DNA of 16,801 nt from an uncultured Lachnospiraceae bacterium. GTDB lineage: Bacteria; Bacillota; Clostridia; Lachnospirales; Lachnospiraceae. The position numbers were made by a program, and so were the translations under genes. Below the pieces are notes generated by a model. That model did no database searches, was not told where the DNA came from, and saw only the letters and a list, made by a program, of their open reading frames with translations. Positions 1 through 5,531 of this stretch are shown piece after piece. The first letter of the stretch is position 1. Each line of letters opens with the position of its first letter. Location of the stretch: positions 1-16,801 of the forward strand of contig CACZQX010000119.1 of assembly GCA_902783445.1 (NCBI GenBank), written 5' to 3'.

Positions 1-1
1 A

Positions 2-532
2 TCCAGGGTTGTTTTTTATGATTATACCGACAAAGGCGATATTGAAACCGACAGAATCAAAGCGGGATTTGACTTCGAAGGAAGCGTGATTCCAACACTT
101 TATTATGCGGATGCCACAAGCGTATATGCGGTGGGAGACAATGTAATCGCCACATTTAACGCCGGGGGAAAAGTCGAACTTAAGGACAAAAAAGAAGTTG
201 ACAGTGAGATCAAATCCGTATTTTTCGGCGAAGGAAAATTAGGAGTAGTAACCGTAGATGAAGAGGATTCGTCACTTAGAAGGGTAAGTATTTATGACAA
301 ATCCGGGAAGCTTGACGGACAGTTTTCAACAGATTTCAGATATCAGGATATAGAGATGATTTCCGGCGGTGTGCTTATGTACAGCACCGAAAAATGTCGC
401 ATTTATACATATGACGGAAAAGAAAAATTTGATACAAGCTTTGATAATTCCGTGGTTTATATGATGGGAATCGGATCCAACAGGTATATCTTGGCCACAT
501 CCGATAAAATGCAAATTATAAAGCTTACTTAA
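2..532 (+). CDS. DUF5711-like beta-propeller-type protein, 3' part only
   Basis: The reading frame is open from the left edge to the TAA at 530-532, so only the C-terminal 176 or so residues are here. A GTG at 86 lies in this frame but has no ribosome site, and the frame continues upstream of it, so it is not the start. The visible protein alternates short hydrophobic strands and turns (YYADATSVYAVGDN, VFFGEGKLGVV), as in a repeat beta-propeller. The last residues contain no membrane segment. In Lachnospiraceae a DUF5711-family protein commonly sits just upstream of CvpA, and a cvpA-like gene follows after 12 nt, probably in the same operon. The family name is from recall and context. The function of the family is unknown; it is probably an extracytoplasmic protein anchored by an N-terminal segment outside this window. 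Confidence 0.6.
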   Translation, partial: SRVVFYDYTDKGDIETDRIKAGFDFEGSVIPTLYYADATSVYAVGDNVIATFNAGGKVELKDKKEVDSEIKSVFFGEGKLGVVTVDEEDSSLRRVSIYDKSGKLDGQFSTDFRYQDIEMISGGVLMYSTEKCRIYTYDGKEKFDTSFDNSVVYMMGIGSNRYILATSDKMQIIKLT

Positions 533-544
533 AAGAGGGATTAT

Positions 545-1252
545 ATGAATTTAATGTTAATAATAGTCTTGGCTATTTTGGTGTTTTTTGTTGTTGTGGG
601 CGTGATAAAAGGCTTTATTAAAATGCTTTTTGCAACACTCGCCCTTGCGATTACCATTATTTTGGCATTGCTTGCAACGGACAAAATGGCCGGATTTATA
701 AAGAACAATACACGTGTCTATGACAAGGTTTACGAAAAATTCTTGGATTTTACGGAAGAAAGAATCGATGGCAAATTTAACGATTATAAGCAGGCCCAGG
801 GCGGTGCGATTGAAAAATTGCCGATTCCTTCCATCTTAAAAGCTCAATTAAGCGAAAACAATAACGAAGAAACTTATGCAAAGCTTGGAGTTGTCAGCTT
901 TTCGGACTATATCGCCGCAAGCCTTGCAAATATTGTTATAAAGGCGCTTGCTTTCCTTATCCTGTTTGTGCTGATTGCGGTGGGACTTCGCATATTGTTT
1001 GCAATATTGGATACCATTGCCAAACTGCCGATTCTAAGGCAAGCCAACAAGTTCTTAGGATTTATTTTCGGTCTTATTCAGGGCCTTGTTATTGTATGGA
1101 TTGTCTTTGTCTTTATTACATTTATCAGTACATCCGGCTTGGGACAGGCCGCGCTTGAGCAAATAAACGACAGCGAGTTTTTGGCATTTTTGTATAACAA
1201 TAATTACCTTATTAAAATTGTATCGGGAGTTTTCACTTCGCTTATCGGATAA
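545..1252 (+). CDS. CvpA family membrane protein
   Basis: This 235-aa protein has four hydrophobic stretches, near residues 3-21, 26-44, 127-155 and 165-195. The first pair is followed by a soluble, charged loop (about 50-120). This is the CvpA/colicin V production layout, including the N-terminal pattern of a hydrophobic helix, GVIKGFIKML, and a second helix. AGAGG at 534-538 lies just upstream of the ATG. The family is linked to colicin V export in E. coli and to envelope maintenance elsewhere; its molecular role is unclear. It starts 12 nt after the preceding gene, and the pair is probably co-transcribed. The gene ends before the tRNA promoter, with no obvious terminator of its own. Confidence 0.85.
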   Translation: MNLMLIIVLAILVFFVVVGVIKGFIKMLFATLALAITIILALLATDKMAGFIKNNTRVYDKVYEKFLDFTEERIDGKFNDYKQAQGGAIEKLPIPSILKAQLSENNNEETYAKLGVVSFSDYIAASLANIVIKALAFLILFVLIAVGLRILFAILDTIAKLPILRQANKFLGFIFGLIQGLVIVWIVFVFITFISTSGLGQAALEQINDSEFLAFLYNNNYLIKIVSGVFTSLIG

Positions 1253-1266
1253 AAATGAAAAAGTAC

Positions 1267-1295
1267 TTGACGAATGTCTTTAGCGTTGCTATAAT
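1267..1295 (+). promoter_or_regulatory. Sigma-A promoter of the tRNA-Cys gene
   Basis: The -35 box TTGACG (1267-1272) and a perfect -10 box TATAAT (1290-1295) are separated by exactly 17 nt. The predicted transcription start is near 1302, about 15 nt before the mature tRNA. It is the best consensus promoter in the window. Confidence 0.9.
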
Positions 1296-1316
1296 GATAA
1301 AGCTTTGTTGAGATAC

Positions 1317-1387
1317 GGCGACATAGCCAAGTGGTAAGGCAAAGGTCTGCAACACCTCTATCACCAGTTCGAATCTGGTTGTCGCCT
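1317..1387 (+). tRNA. tRNA-Cys (GCA)
   Basis: The cloverleaf can be drawn by eye. The acceptor stem is GGCGACA (1317-1323) with TGTCGCC (1380-1386). The D arm has GCC and GGC around AAGTGGTAA. The anticodon loop is CTGCAAC with GCA at its centre. The T arm is ACCAG-TTCGAAT-CTGGT. The discriminator base is T1387, the U73 expected of tRNA-Cys. The outermost pair of the anticodon stem is an A-C mismatch (AAGGT against ACCTC). CCA is not encoded, which is normal for many Clostridia. The gene stands alone, with its own promoter and terminator. Confidence 0.95.
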
Positions 1388-1390
1388 CTT

Positions 1391-1416
1391 AAAACCCCTG
1401 AATTTCAGGGGTTTTT
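1391..1416 (+). terminator. Rho-independent terminator of tRNA-Cys
   Basis: An 11-bp stem AAAACCCCTGA (1391-1401) and TCAGGGGTTTT (1405-1415) has a 3-nt loop, and the right arm runs into the T tract. It starts 3 nt after the tRNA. Confidence 0.93.
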
Positions 1417-1476
1417 GCTTTATAAGAAATATTTTGTTGTTTTTATAATTATCAAGGGTTAAATGCAAAATAGTTA

Positions 1477-1505
1477 TTGATTTTTGCATCCGGTTATGAT
1501 AACAT
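1477..1505 (+). promoter_or_regulatory. Probable promoter of rpsF-ssb-rpsR
   Basis: TTGATT (1477-1482) and TAACAT (1500-1505) are 17 nt apart, each matching four of six consensus bases. Alternatives such as TATGAT at 1495 have no suitable -35 box. The placement is tentative. Confidence 0.45.
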
Positions 1506-1532
1506 AATATTTCGTGATATAAGAATTCCTTG

Positions 1533-1553
1533 CTCTTTGCATAAGGCAGAGGG
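1533..1553 (+). promoter_or_regulatory. Hairpin in the rpsF leader, possible S6/S18 autoregulatory site
   Basis: CTCTTTGC (1533-1540) and GCAGAGGG (1546-1553) form an 8-bp stem with two G-U pairs and a 5-nt loop, about 28 nt before the rpsF start. In many bacteria the S6:S18 complex binds a structured rpsF leader and represses the operon. I cannot place the characteristic CCG-containing bulge of that motif here, so only the hairpin is seen and its role is inferred. Confidence 0.35.
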
Positions 1554-1581
1554 CCAGAGACCAAAAGGAGGTGCGAGACGC

Positions 1582-1869
1582 ATGAACAAATATGAATTAG
1601 CAGTTGTTGTTAGTGCGAAAATCGAAGATGAAGAAAGAGCCGCAGTTATCGAAAAGGTAAAAGCATACATTACTCGTTTCGGTGGCAACGTAACAGACGT
1701 TGATGACTGGGGTAAAAAGAGATTAGCTTATGAAATCCAGAAGATGAAAGAAGCTTACTACTACTTCATTCACTTCGAAGCTGATGCAACTTGTCCGGCA
1801 GAAGTCGAAAACCATGTTAGAATCATGGAAAATGTTATCAGATTTTTATGTGTAAGACAGGAAGCGTAA
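1582..1869 (+). CDS. rpsF: 30S ribosomal protein S6
   Basis: This 95-aa protein has the S6 landmarks: an N-terminal MNKYELAVVVSAKIEDEE strand and helix, the GGNVTDVDDWGKKRLAYEI segment, and YYYFIHFEAD followed by the C-terminal V.RIMENVIRFLCVRQ. S6 binds 16S rRNA with S18 in the small-subunit platform. The ATG at 1582 is chosen because AAAGGAGGT (1564-1572) lies just upstream; the in-frame extension to 1477 has no ribosome site and is not S6-like. The length is typical of Clostridia. It is the first gene of a three-gene operon with ssb and rpsR. Confidence 0.97.
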   Translation: MNKYELAVVVSAKIEDEERAAVIEKVKAYITRFGGNVTDVDDWGKKRLAYEIQKMKEAYYYFIHFEADATCPAEVENHVRIMENVIRFLCVRQEA

Positions 1870-1905
1870 GTAAGCACTGACGCTCGTACAGGAAAAGGAG
1901 AAATA

Positions 1906-2340
1906 ATGAACAAGGTTATTTTAGTGGGACGTTTGACAAGAGACCCTGATATCAGATATTCATCAGGTGATAATGGAACTTGTGTAGCTAGATTTTCAGT
2001 AGCGGTTGATCGCAGATTTAAAAAAGACGGGGACGCTCAAAGCGCTGATTTTCCATCATGCGTAGCATTTGGAAAAACAGGCGAATTTATTGAGAAATAC
2101 GTTAAAAAAGGTACAAAGCTTTGTATCGAAGGTCGTCTTCAGACAGGTTCTTATACAAATAAGGACGGAGTTAAAGTATATACAACAGATGTTGTTGTTG
2201 AAAATTGCGAATTTGCCGAAAGCAAAGCTGCAGCAGGTGGAGATAGTCAAGTGTCACAGCCGGCACCAACAGCAGATATTGGTGATGGTTTCATGAACAT
2301 TCCTGACGGAGTTGACGACGAAGGCTTACCGTTTAATTAA
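1906..2340 (+). CDS. ssb: Single-stranded DNA-binding protein
   Basis: This 144-aa protein begins with the OB-fold signature MNKVILVGRLTRDPDIRY and continues through ARFSVAVDRRF, the GKTGEFIEKYVKKGTKLCIEGRL segment and a YTTDVVVENCEF strand, so the OB domain covers about residues 1-107. A Gly/Ala/Ser/Gln linker follows, and the acidic tail ends DDEGLPFN. The usual tip is DDDIPF; here one Asn follows the Phe, a variant I recall from Lachnospiraceae. The protein coats single-stranded DNA in replication and repair and recruits partners through its tail. GGAG lies upstream of the ATG. It sits between rpsF and rpsR, the conserved bacterial order, with gaps of 36 and 24 nt. Confidence 0.97.
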   Translation: MNKVILVGRLTRDPDIRYSSGDNGTCVARFSVAVDRRFKKDGDAQSADFPSCVAFGKTGEFIEKYVKKGTKLCIEGRLQTGSYTNKDGVKVYTTDVVVENCEFAESKAAAGGDSQVSQPAPTADIGDGFMNIPDGVDDEGLPFN

Positions 2341-2364
2341 AAGTTAAAAAGGAGGTCACTAATC

Positions 2365-2628
2365 ATGGCATATAACAAAAGCGAAAAAGGCAATGCGCCA
2401 ATGAAAAGAAGAACAATTCGCCGCAGAAAAAAAGTATGTGTATTCTGTGGAGATAAAAATGGCGAAATAGATTACAAAGATGTAAACAAACTCAAAAGAT
2501 ATGTTTCTGAAAGAGGAAAAATTCTTCCTAGAAGAATCACAGGCAACTGTGCAAAACATCAGAGAGCTCTTACTGTTGCAGTTAAGAGAGCAAGACATAT
2601 CTCACTTATGCCTTATACAATGGAATAA
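2365..2628 (+). CDS. rpsR: 30S ribosomal protein S18
   Basis: This 87-aa protein shows the S18 core: a basic [17 protein letters not shown] segment with a CxxC pair (V-C-V-F-C), [26 protein letters not shown], and [23 protein letters not shown]. The two N-terminal cysteines plus the later Cys match the Cys-containing, zinc-compatible S18 form. S18 pairs with S6 on the platform of the 30S subunit. AAGGAGGTC lies at the expected distance before the ATG. It is the last gene of the operon; a strong terminator starts 11 nt after the stop. Everything to its right until gdpP is accessory. Confidence 0.97.
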   Translation: MAYNKSEKGNAPMKRRTIRRRKKVCVFCGDKNGEIDYKDVNKLKRYVSERGKILPRRITGNCAKHQRALTVAVKRARHISLMPYTME

Positions 2629-2638
2629 TAAAAATTTA

Positions 2639-2671
2639 CAATGTCTACCAGGTGTAGGCATTGTTTTTTTT
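2639..2671 (+). terminator. Rho-independent terminator of the rpsF-ssb-rpsR operon
   Basis: CAATGTCTAC (2639-2648) pairs with GTAGGCATTG (2654-2663), ten pairs with one T-G, around a 5-nt loop, and is followed by eight T (2664-2671). Confidence 0.93.
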
Positions 2672-2708
2672 GCTCTTTGTCAAGAGTTGGGGTAAATAAC
2701 ATGTGCTT

Positions 2709-2852
2709 ATCCGGCGGTACTTCATATATTGAGGTGCCGCCTTTCTTATGCCGTGAAAAAGTATTTGTTCTAAAATCTCACTTTATGGTTTTAAAACAAA
2801 TATTTTTTCTCGGCATCTTAACGGCGGCCCAATATATGAACGTGCGCCGGAT
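2709..2852. repeat. 144-bp imperfect inverted repeat, MITE-like
   Basis: The left arm (2709-2775) and the reverse complement of the right arm (2789-2852) share, in order, ATCCGGCG, TCATATATTG, CCGCC, ATGCCG and 18 of the last 20 bases (AAAAAGTATTTGTTCTAAAA on the left). My hand alignment has 53 identities in 67 columns, with 3 gap positions and a 13-nt centre. The arms are too long and too conserved in blocks for an ordinary terminator. Nested inside the left arm is a 12-bp hairpin (2713-2724 with 2730-2741). The open frame across 2641-2886 runs straight through the element and is not a gene. It could be a miniature inverted-repeat element, two opposed copies of a short repeat, or a structured RNA. 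Confidence 0.7.
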
Positions 2853-3040
2853 AGACAATTTTTTTTCCCTCTTAGCTAAAGAATAATCAGCAAAAAAAGA
2901 AAAATAGATGGGGATAAATTGCAATTTTAAGTATATATTGTGAGGATAGGTAAGGATATAATTAAGATAACAAAAAGGTAGGTTTGGTAAATGCATCAGG
3001 CGATTTACCGATAAGAACAGCCTGAAAAGAGGTGTTTGTT
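2853..3040 (+). promoter_or_regulatory. Untranslated leader with possible promoter and two overlapping hairpins
   Basis: This stretch has no gene. A perfect TATAAT is at 2957-2962, but the -35 position holds only TATATT, so the promoter is weak or activated. Two hairpins compete for the same bases: GGTAAAT (2986-2992) with ATTTACC (3003-3009), and TCAGGC (2996-3001) with GCCTGA (3020-3025). The second lies just before AGAGG at 3028-3032. Mutually exclusive structures ahead of the ribosome site could tune translation; that is inference. Confidence 0.35.
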
Positions 3041-3250
3041 ATGTTTATTATTTTAATGATTTTATTTTTACTTATATTTGGTAGGTTTATTTTTATCACA
3101 GCACATGCAGCATTAAGCGTTGGAGCCATATTGCTGATGTTGGTTTTATTCCCGGTTATTTTTATAGTGCTATTGCTTACGGGACTTTTCGTATTGGCGC
3201 TTCCGGTACTTATAATAGTCGGAATAATTAGTTTGCTTGTAAGACACTAA
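3041..3250 (+). CDS. Small hydrophobic membrane protein
   Basis: This 69-aa protein is almost wholly hydrophobic. One long apolar stretch spans about residues 1-20, ending in an F-I-T-A-H segment, and a second spans about 25-64, enough for two or three membrane helices; the C-terminus is LLVRH. The ATG at 3041 is preferred because AGAGG (3028-3032) is 8 nt upstream. A GTG three codons earlier (3032) overlaps that ribosome site. It stands alone between the leader and a strong terminator. I do not recognise the family. It may be a small membrane stress or phage-related peptide; no function is assigned. Confidence 0.65.
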   Translation: MFIILMILFLLIFGRFIFITAHAALSVGAILLMLVLFPVIFIVLLLTGLFVLALPVLIIVGIISLLVRH

Positions 3251-3277
3251 TAACAATTATTGATATACTTCCTTTCG

Positions 3278-3312
3278 CATCAACCTCCGATTCTTTCGGA
3301 GGTTGATGTTTT
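3278..3312 (+). terminator. Rho-independent terminator after the small membrane protein
   Basis: A perfect 12-bp stem CATCAACCTCCG (3278-3289) and CGGAGGTTGATG (3297-3308) has a 7-nt loop, followed by TTTT on the plus strand. On the minus strand no T tract follows, so it mainly serves the plus-strand gene. Confidence 0.9.
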
Positions 3313-3326
3313 AGCGCATTTTGCCG

Positions 3327-3806
3327 TTAATCATTGAGATTTTTTGCAACCCACAGCTTGAGAGATTCCACCACGGTGTCGATGTTTTCAAGCTGTTTTT
3401 TTATTTCGTTAAAATCTTTTTTCTCATCTTCGCTAATCTTGCCGTCTGCGGCAATTTCAATAAGTCTGTTTTTATAAGAATCCAGCGTATTTAAAGAAGA
3501 AAGCATACCAAGGGCGATTTCCGGCAAGGCAATTTCCCTTGCTTCCGGCACACTGTCGGCACCTATGGCGCAGTCGTGCCTGCAATAGTAATTGCAAAGA
3601 TCCGGGCGATTGTATACCCGTGCCATATCCACAACATCTTCCGGCTGCAGGGTTGTTTTGCCTGTTTCGAGTTTTTCCAGACGGCTTTCCGAAATGCCGT
3701 TTAAGGCCTCGCTTGCTTCGGCGCGAGTCATGCCCTTGCCGCCATTTGATTTTTCACGTGCTTCAAAGTATATGGATTTGTGTGGATTGGTGGATTTTCT
3801 GCCCAT
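3327..3806 (-). CDS. Helix-turn-helix (XRE-like) domain protein
   Basis: This 159-aa protein has a basic N-terminus (MGRKSTNPHKS). A helix-turn-helix fold at about residues 25-65 follows the XRE pattern: MTRAEASEALNGISESRLEKLETGKTTL, with the ..R.EKLE.GK.. recognition end. Next is a Cys pair in YYCRHDCAIG (about 74-83) and a charged helical C-terminus from about 100 to 159 that looks able to dimerise. AGGAG precedes the ATG on the minus strand. It is probably a DNA-binding regulator, though HTH proteins of this type often have no known target. It points away from the neighbouring remnant, from which a 13-bp hairpin separates it. The family is common in Clostridia as far as I recall; I cannot assign a specific role. 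Confidence 0.75.
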   Translation of the reverse strand: MGRKSTNPHKSIYFEAREKSNGGKGMTRAEASEALNGISESRLEKLETGKTTLQPEDVVDMARVYNRPDLCNYYCRHDCAIGADSVPEAREIALPEIALGMLSSLNTLDSYKNRLIEIAADGKISEDEKKDFNEIKKQLENIDTVVESLKLWVAKNLND

Positions 3807-3862
3807 ATTATTCTCCTAAAAATATATTTATTAATAAACATTTAAGTTGGTGAAAATTCTGA

Positions 3863-3890
3863 TAAAGCGCCCGGAAATCCGAGCGCTTTA
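3863..3890 (-). terminator. Hairpin between the HTH gene and the upstream remnant
   Basis: A 13-bp stem TAAAGCGCCCGGA (3863-3875) with TCCGAGCGCTTTA (3878-3890) contains one mispair (C-A on one strand, T-G on the other) and a 2-nt loop. The minus strand, where the mispair becomes T-G, folds better and is followed by a weakly T-rich tail. It probably ends transcription of the remnant at 3909. Confidence 0.55.
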
Positions 3891-3908
3891 ATTATAACAT
3901 ATATTGAA

Positions 3909-4205
3909 TTATTCTTTTGGTATTTTGTCTTCCGGCAGGCCTGAGTAGAAAAGAGCTTTTTCCTTGGATAGTCCGTCTGCTATACATTTTTTATAAACTT
4001 CAATCTGCTCTTCGAGTTTCCCTTCTGCGCGTTGTTCCTTAAGCTTATCAGATGGTAATTCTAACACTTTTCCACCCATAATATCACCAACTTCTTTCTG
4101 TAGATCTGCGTAATTTTCAAGTTTATAGTCAGCTACATATTTCATTATAAAGAAGGGCAAAGCCATAAGCAAGTCCTTTTCGATGAAAGTGTTTTCATAC
4201 GCTTT
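3909..4205 (-). pseudogene. C-terminal remnant of a longer protein, possibly Rpn/PD-(D/E)XK transposase family
   Basis: The minus-strand frame is open from a stop (TAA at 4206-4208) to the terminator-proximal stop at 3909. It reads like the tail of a protein: AYENTFIEKDLLMALPFF, then IMKYVADYKLENY, a charged stretch (LPSDKLKEQRAEGKLEEQIE) and a final helical motif (ADGLSKEKALFYSGLPEDKI). Protein-like sequence continues upstream of every good start codon. An ATG at 4166 with AAAGGA upstream could still drive an 85-aa product. The EGKLEEQ helix followed by GLS.E......GLPEDKI resembles the C-termini of Rpn-type recombination-promoting nucleases, whose catalytic domain is missing here. The family link is by recall only. 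Confidence 0.5.
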
Positions 4206-4336
4206 TTAGTTAAAAAATTAGAACTAATTCGTAAATAAATCTTTTTCTATTATAGGAATCCAAATTTGTAAATCGCAAAAAAGGATTTCGTCTGTCGTAG
4301 GATGCGCAAAAAAGTTACGAAAGGTGGCGAATAAGT

Positions 4337-4379
4337 AATCAATAAGTAGTTTGATTGTAACAGCGCTAAATCTTACGAT
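4337..4379 (+). promoter_or_regulatory. Promoter and palindromic operator of the first XRE gene
   Basis: AATCAAT (4337-4343) and TTTGATT (4350-4356) form an inverted repeat (6 of 7 pairs) with a 6-nt centre AAGTAG. The right arm contains the -35 box TTGATT (4351-4356); the -10 box TACGAT (4374-4379) is 17 nt away. The same palindrome and spacing precede the second XRE gene at 5460. Repression by the XRE products themselves is the simplest reading. Confidence 0.65.
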
Positions 4380-4407
4380 AAATATAGACAGAAATGGGGA
4401 AAAAGAT

Positions 4408-4743
4408 TTGAGAAAACAAGATGTAAAACCGGAGGATTTAAAGAGACTTGGTAAATTCATCGCTAATCGTCGTAAGAAAATGAGACTAACACAACAAGAA
4501 CTTGCGGAGCGCGTATACGTTTCAAAAAGTTGTATCGGGAAATGGGAAGCCGGCGGAGGCAAACCTTCCAGAGTAAATATGAATAACCTGGCGAAGGAAC
4601 TTAAGGTAAACGTATCCAACCTTTACAAGTTCATTGAAAATGAGGAGGAAGAAACGGAGTATGAGGTAAATATAACCAGAGAAATTATAGCTGTTTTGGA
4701 AACTTATGGTTACACGGTGATAGCACCGGAAAAGAAAAGTTAG
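4408..4743 (+). CDS. XRE-family transcriptional regulator (paralogue 1)
   Basis: Read from TTG 4408 this is a 111-aa protein. The HTH_3 domain covers about residues 11-67: LGKFIANRRKKMRLTQQELA, then VSKSCIGKWEAG, ending LAKELKVNVSNLYKF. A short C-terminal domain (EVNITREIIAVLETYGYTVIAP) is shared with the paralogue at 5532. The start is uncertain because no ATG fits. TTG 4351 lies within the -35 box and operator and is unlikely. TTG 4408 has GGGGA at 4396-4400 with a 7-nt gap. The strong GGAGGA at 4432-4437 has no usual start codon after it, where the paralogue has ATG. It is the first gene of a probable operon with a lipoprotein and a microprotein, and is likely autoregulated through the palindrome at 4337-4356. 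Confidence 0.8.
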   Translation: MRKQDVKPEDLKRLGKFIANRRKKMRLTQQELAERVYVSKSCIGKWEAGGGKPSRVNMNNLAKELKVNVSNLYKFIENEEEETEYEVNITREIIAVLETYGYTVIAPEKKS

Positions 4744-4745
4744 TA

Positions 4746-4764
4746 AAGGGGCATTATGCCCCTT
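4746..4764 (+). other. Intergenic hairpin without T tract
   Basis: A perfect 8-bp stem AAGGGGCA (4746-4753) and TGCCCCTT (4757-4764) has a 3-nt loop directly after the XRE stop. With no T run it is more likely an RNA-processing or stabilising element, lowering or separating expression of the downstream lipoprotein, than a true terminator. Confidence 0.5.
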
Positions 4765-4795
4765 GCTATAGAAAGTGAATTGGAGGAATGATTAA

Positions 4796-5251
4796 ATGAG
4801 AAAAATGATGGTATGTATTTTCGCAGTATTGATAACGTTATCAATTGTTGGTTGCGGAGAAAATAAAAAAGTTGAAAAGAAAGTAAAAACATATGAACCG
4901 GAGTCGATAACAACAACCGCAGAACAGTTAGAAACCGAGGTGACACAGCAAACGGAGACGCAGTATGTGGCTCCCGAAAACAATGAACCTGCAGGTTTAA
5001 GTTCATCGCTGAAAGAATTTTTAGATAACTATGAAGCCACAATGAACGGATACTGTGATTTCATGGAAACATATAATAATTCCGATGATTATATGTCTAT
5101 GATGGGGGATTATATGAATTGGTTAAGCCAGTATACAGACATGCTAAATCAATTTGGTGCATTAGACACGTCAACATTTAGCGACGAAGATTGGGCATAT
5201 TATTTAGAAGTTCAAAATAGAGTTAATAACAGATTGATTTCTGTAATTTAA
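4796..5251 (+). CDS. Lipoprotein, DUF6591-like
   Basis: This 151-aa protein starts with a lipoprotein signal: MRKMMVC, a hydrophobic stretch, and the lipobox IVGC with Cys20 as the likely lipidated residue. A Lys/Glu/Thr-rich disordered linker (about 21-65) leads to a helical domain (about 68-151) rich in Tyr and Met: LKEFLDNYEATMNGYCDFM, then YMNWLSQYTDMLNQF and a terminal YYLEVQNRVNNRLISVI. This helical pattern resembles DUF6591, a domain I recall on clostridial lipoproteins of unknown function. GGAGGA lies before the ATG. It follows XRE paralogue 1 and precedes the microprotein at 5320, all in the same direction and ending in one terminator. It probably sits on the outer face of the membrane; its role is unknown. 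Confidence 0.75.
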   Translation: MRKMMVCIFAVLITLSIVGCGENKKVEKKVKTYEPESITTTAEQLETEVTQQTETQYVAPENNEPAGLSSSLKEFLDNYEATMNGYCDFMETYNNSDDYMSMMGDYMNWLSQYTDMLNQFGALDTSTFSDEDWAYYLEVQNRVNNRLISVI

Positions 5252-5319
5252 GAATAATATGTCGGTTGTGAGAAAAATGAAGAATCTATTTTAGTTAAAA
5301 GGAATTGGAGGAATGAAGT

Positions 5320-5385
5320 ATGATAATCTTATTATTATTAGCAATTCTTATTATCGTAGCTATAGTTAAGGTTGCAACAAAATAA
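5320..5385 (+). CDS. 21-residue membrane microprotein
   Basis: ATG at 5320 to TAA at 5383-5385 encodes 21 residues: MIILLLL, AILIIVAIV and a short basic tail KVATK, a single membrane helix with a positive C-terminus. GGAGGA (5307-5312) lies 7 nt upstream of the ATG. The 15 nt GAATTGGAGGAATGA around that ribosome site (5302-5316) are identical to those before the lipoprotein gene (4777-4791), which argues that this is translated. A terminator follows 27 nt later. It could be a regulatory membrane peptide, a partner of the lipoprotein, or a type I toxin-like peptide; the sequence does not decide. Confidence 0.6.
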   Translation: MIILLLLAILIIVAIVKVATK

Positions 5386-5412
5386 ATAAAACAAATATAT
5401 AAGGTTAGTCGC

Positions 5413-5446
5413 AGGGAGTGCTGGATTATATCAGCATTCCCTTTTT
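5413..5446 (+). terminator. Rho-independent terminator of the XRE-lipoprotein-microprotein unit
   Basis: AGGGAGTGCTG (5413-5423) pairs with CAGCATTCCCT (5432-5442), 11 pairs with one G-T, with an 8-nt loop and a T run at 5442-5446. Confidence 0.9.
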
Positions 5447-5459
5447 GCTTACTCAGAGT

Positions 5460-5502
5460 AATCAAAAAGTAATTTGATTAAACATCTTTCAAGATTTACG
5501 CT
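5460..5502 (+). promoter_or_regulatory. Promoter and palindromic operator of the second XRE gene
   Basis: AATCAAA (5460-5466) and TTTGATT (5473-5479) form a perfect 7-bp inverted repeat with a 6-nt centre AAGTAA. The -35 box TTGATT (5474-5479) lies in the right arm; TACGCT (5497-5502) is 17 nt away as a weak -10. TATTAT at 5503-5508 is a better -10 hexamer but at 23-nt spacing. The palindrome matches 18 of 20 bases of the one at 4337. Confidence 0.65.
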
Positions 5503-5531
5503 TATTATAGATATTTTTGGAGGAACTATTT

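Noticed and set aside
2641..2886. Plus-strand open frame of 81 codons after rpsR
   Set aside because: It begins in the rpsR terminator and runs through both arms of the inverted repeat, with no ribosome site.
4228..4378. Recurrent TTACGA(A) motifs near 4228 (minus), 4314 and 4373
   Set aside because: Six or seven bases in AT-rich DNA recur easily by chance; spacing and orientation are irregular.
4351..4407. TTG 4351 as start of the first XRE gene
   Set aside because: It would put the start codon on the -35 box and right arm of the palindrome that the paralogue also has upstream of its gene.
4224..4619. Minus-strand open frame of 131 codons
   Set aside because: It overlaps the HTH of the first XRE gene and its operator, and its composition looks like the complement of coding sequence.
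4746..4764. Hairpin as a terminator after the first XRE gene
   Set aside because: No T tract follows the stem; listed as an intergenic hairpin instead.
5320..5385. Classical type I toxin-antitoxin locus
   Set aside because: The peptide size fits, but I could not identify a convincing antisense RNA promoter over the gene; kept as an unassigned microprotein.
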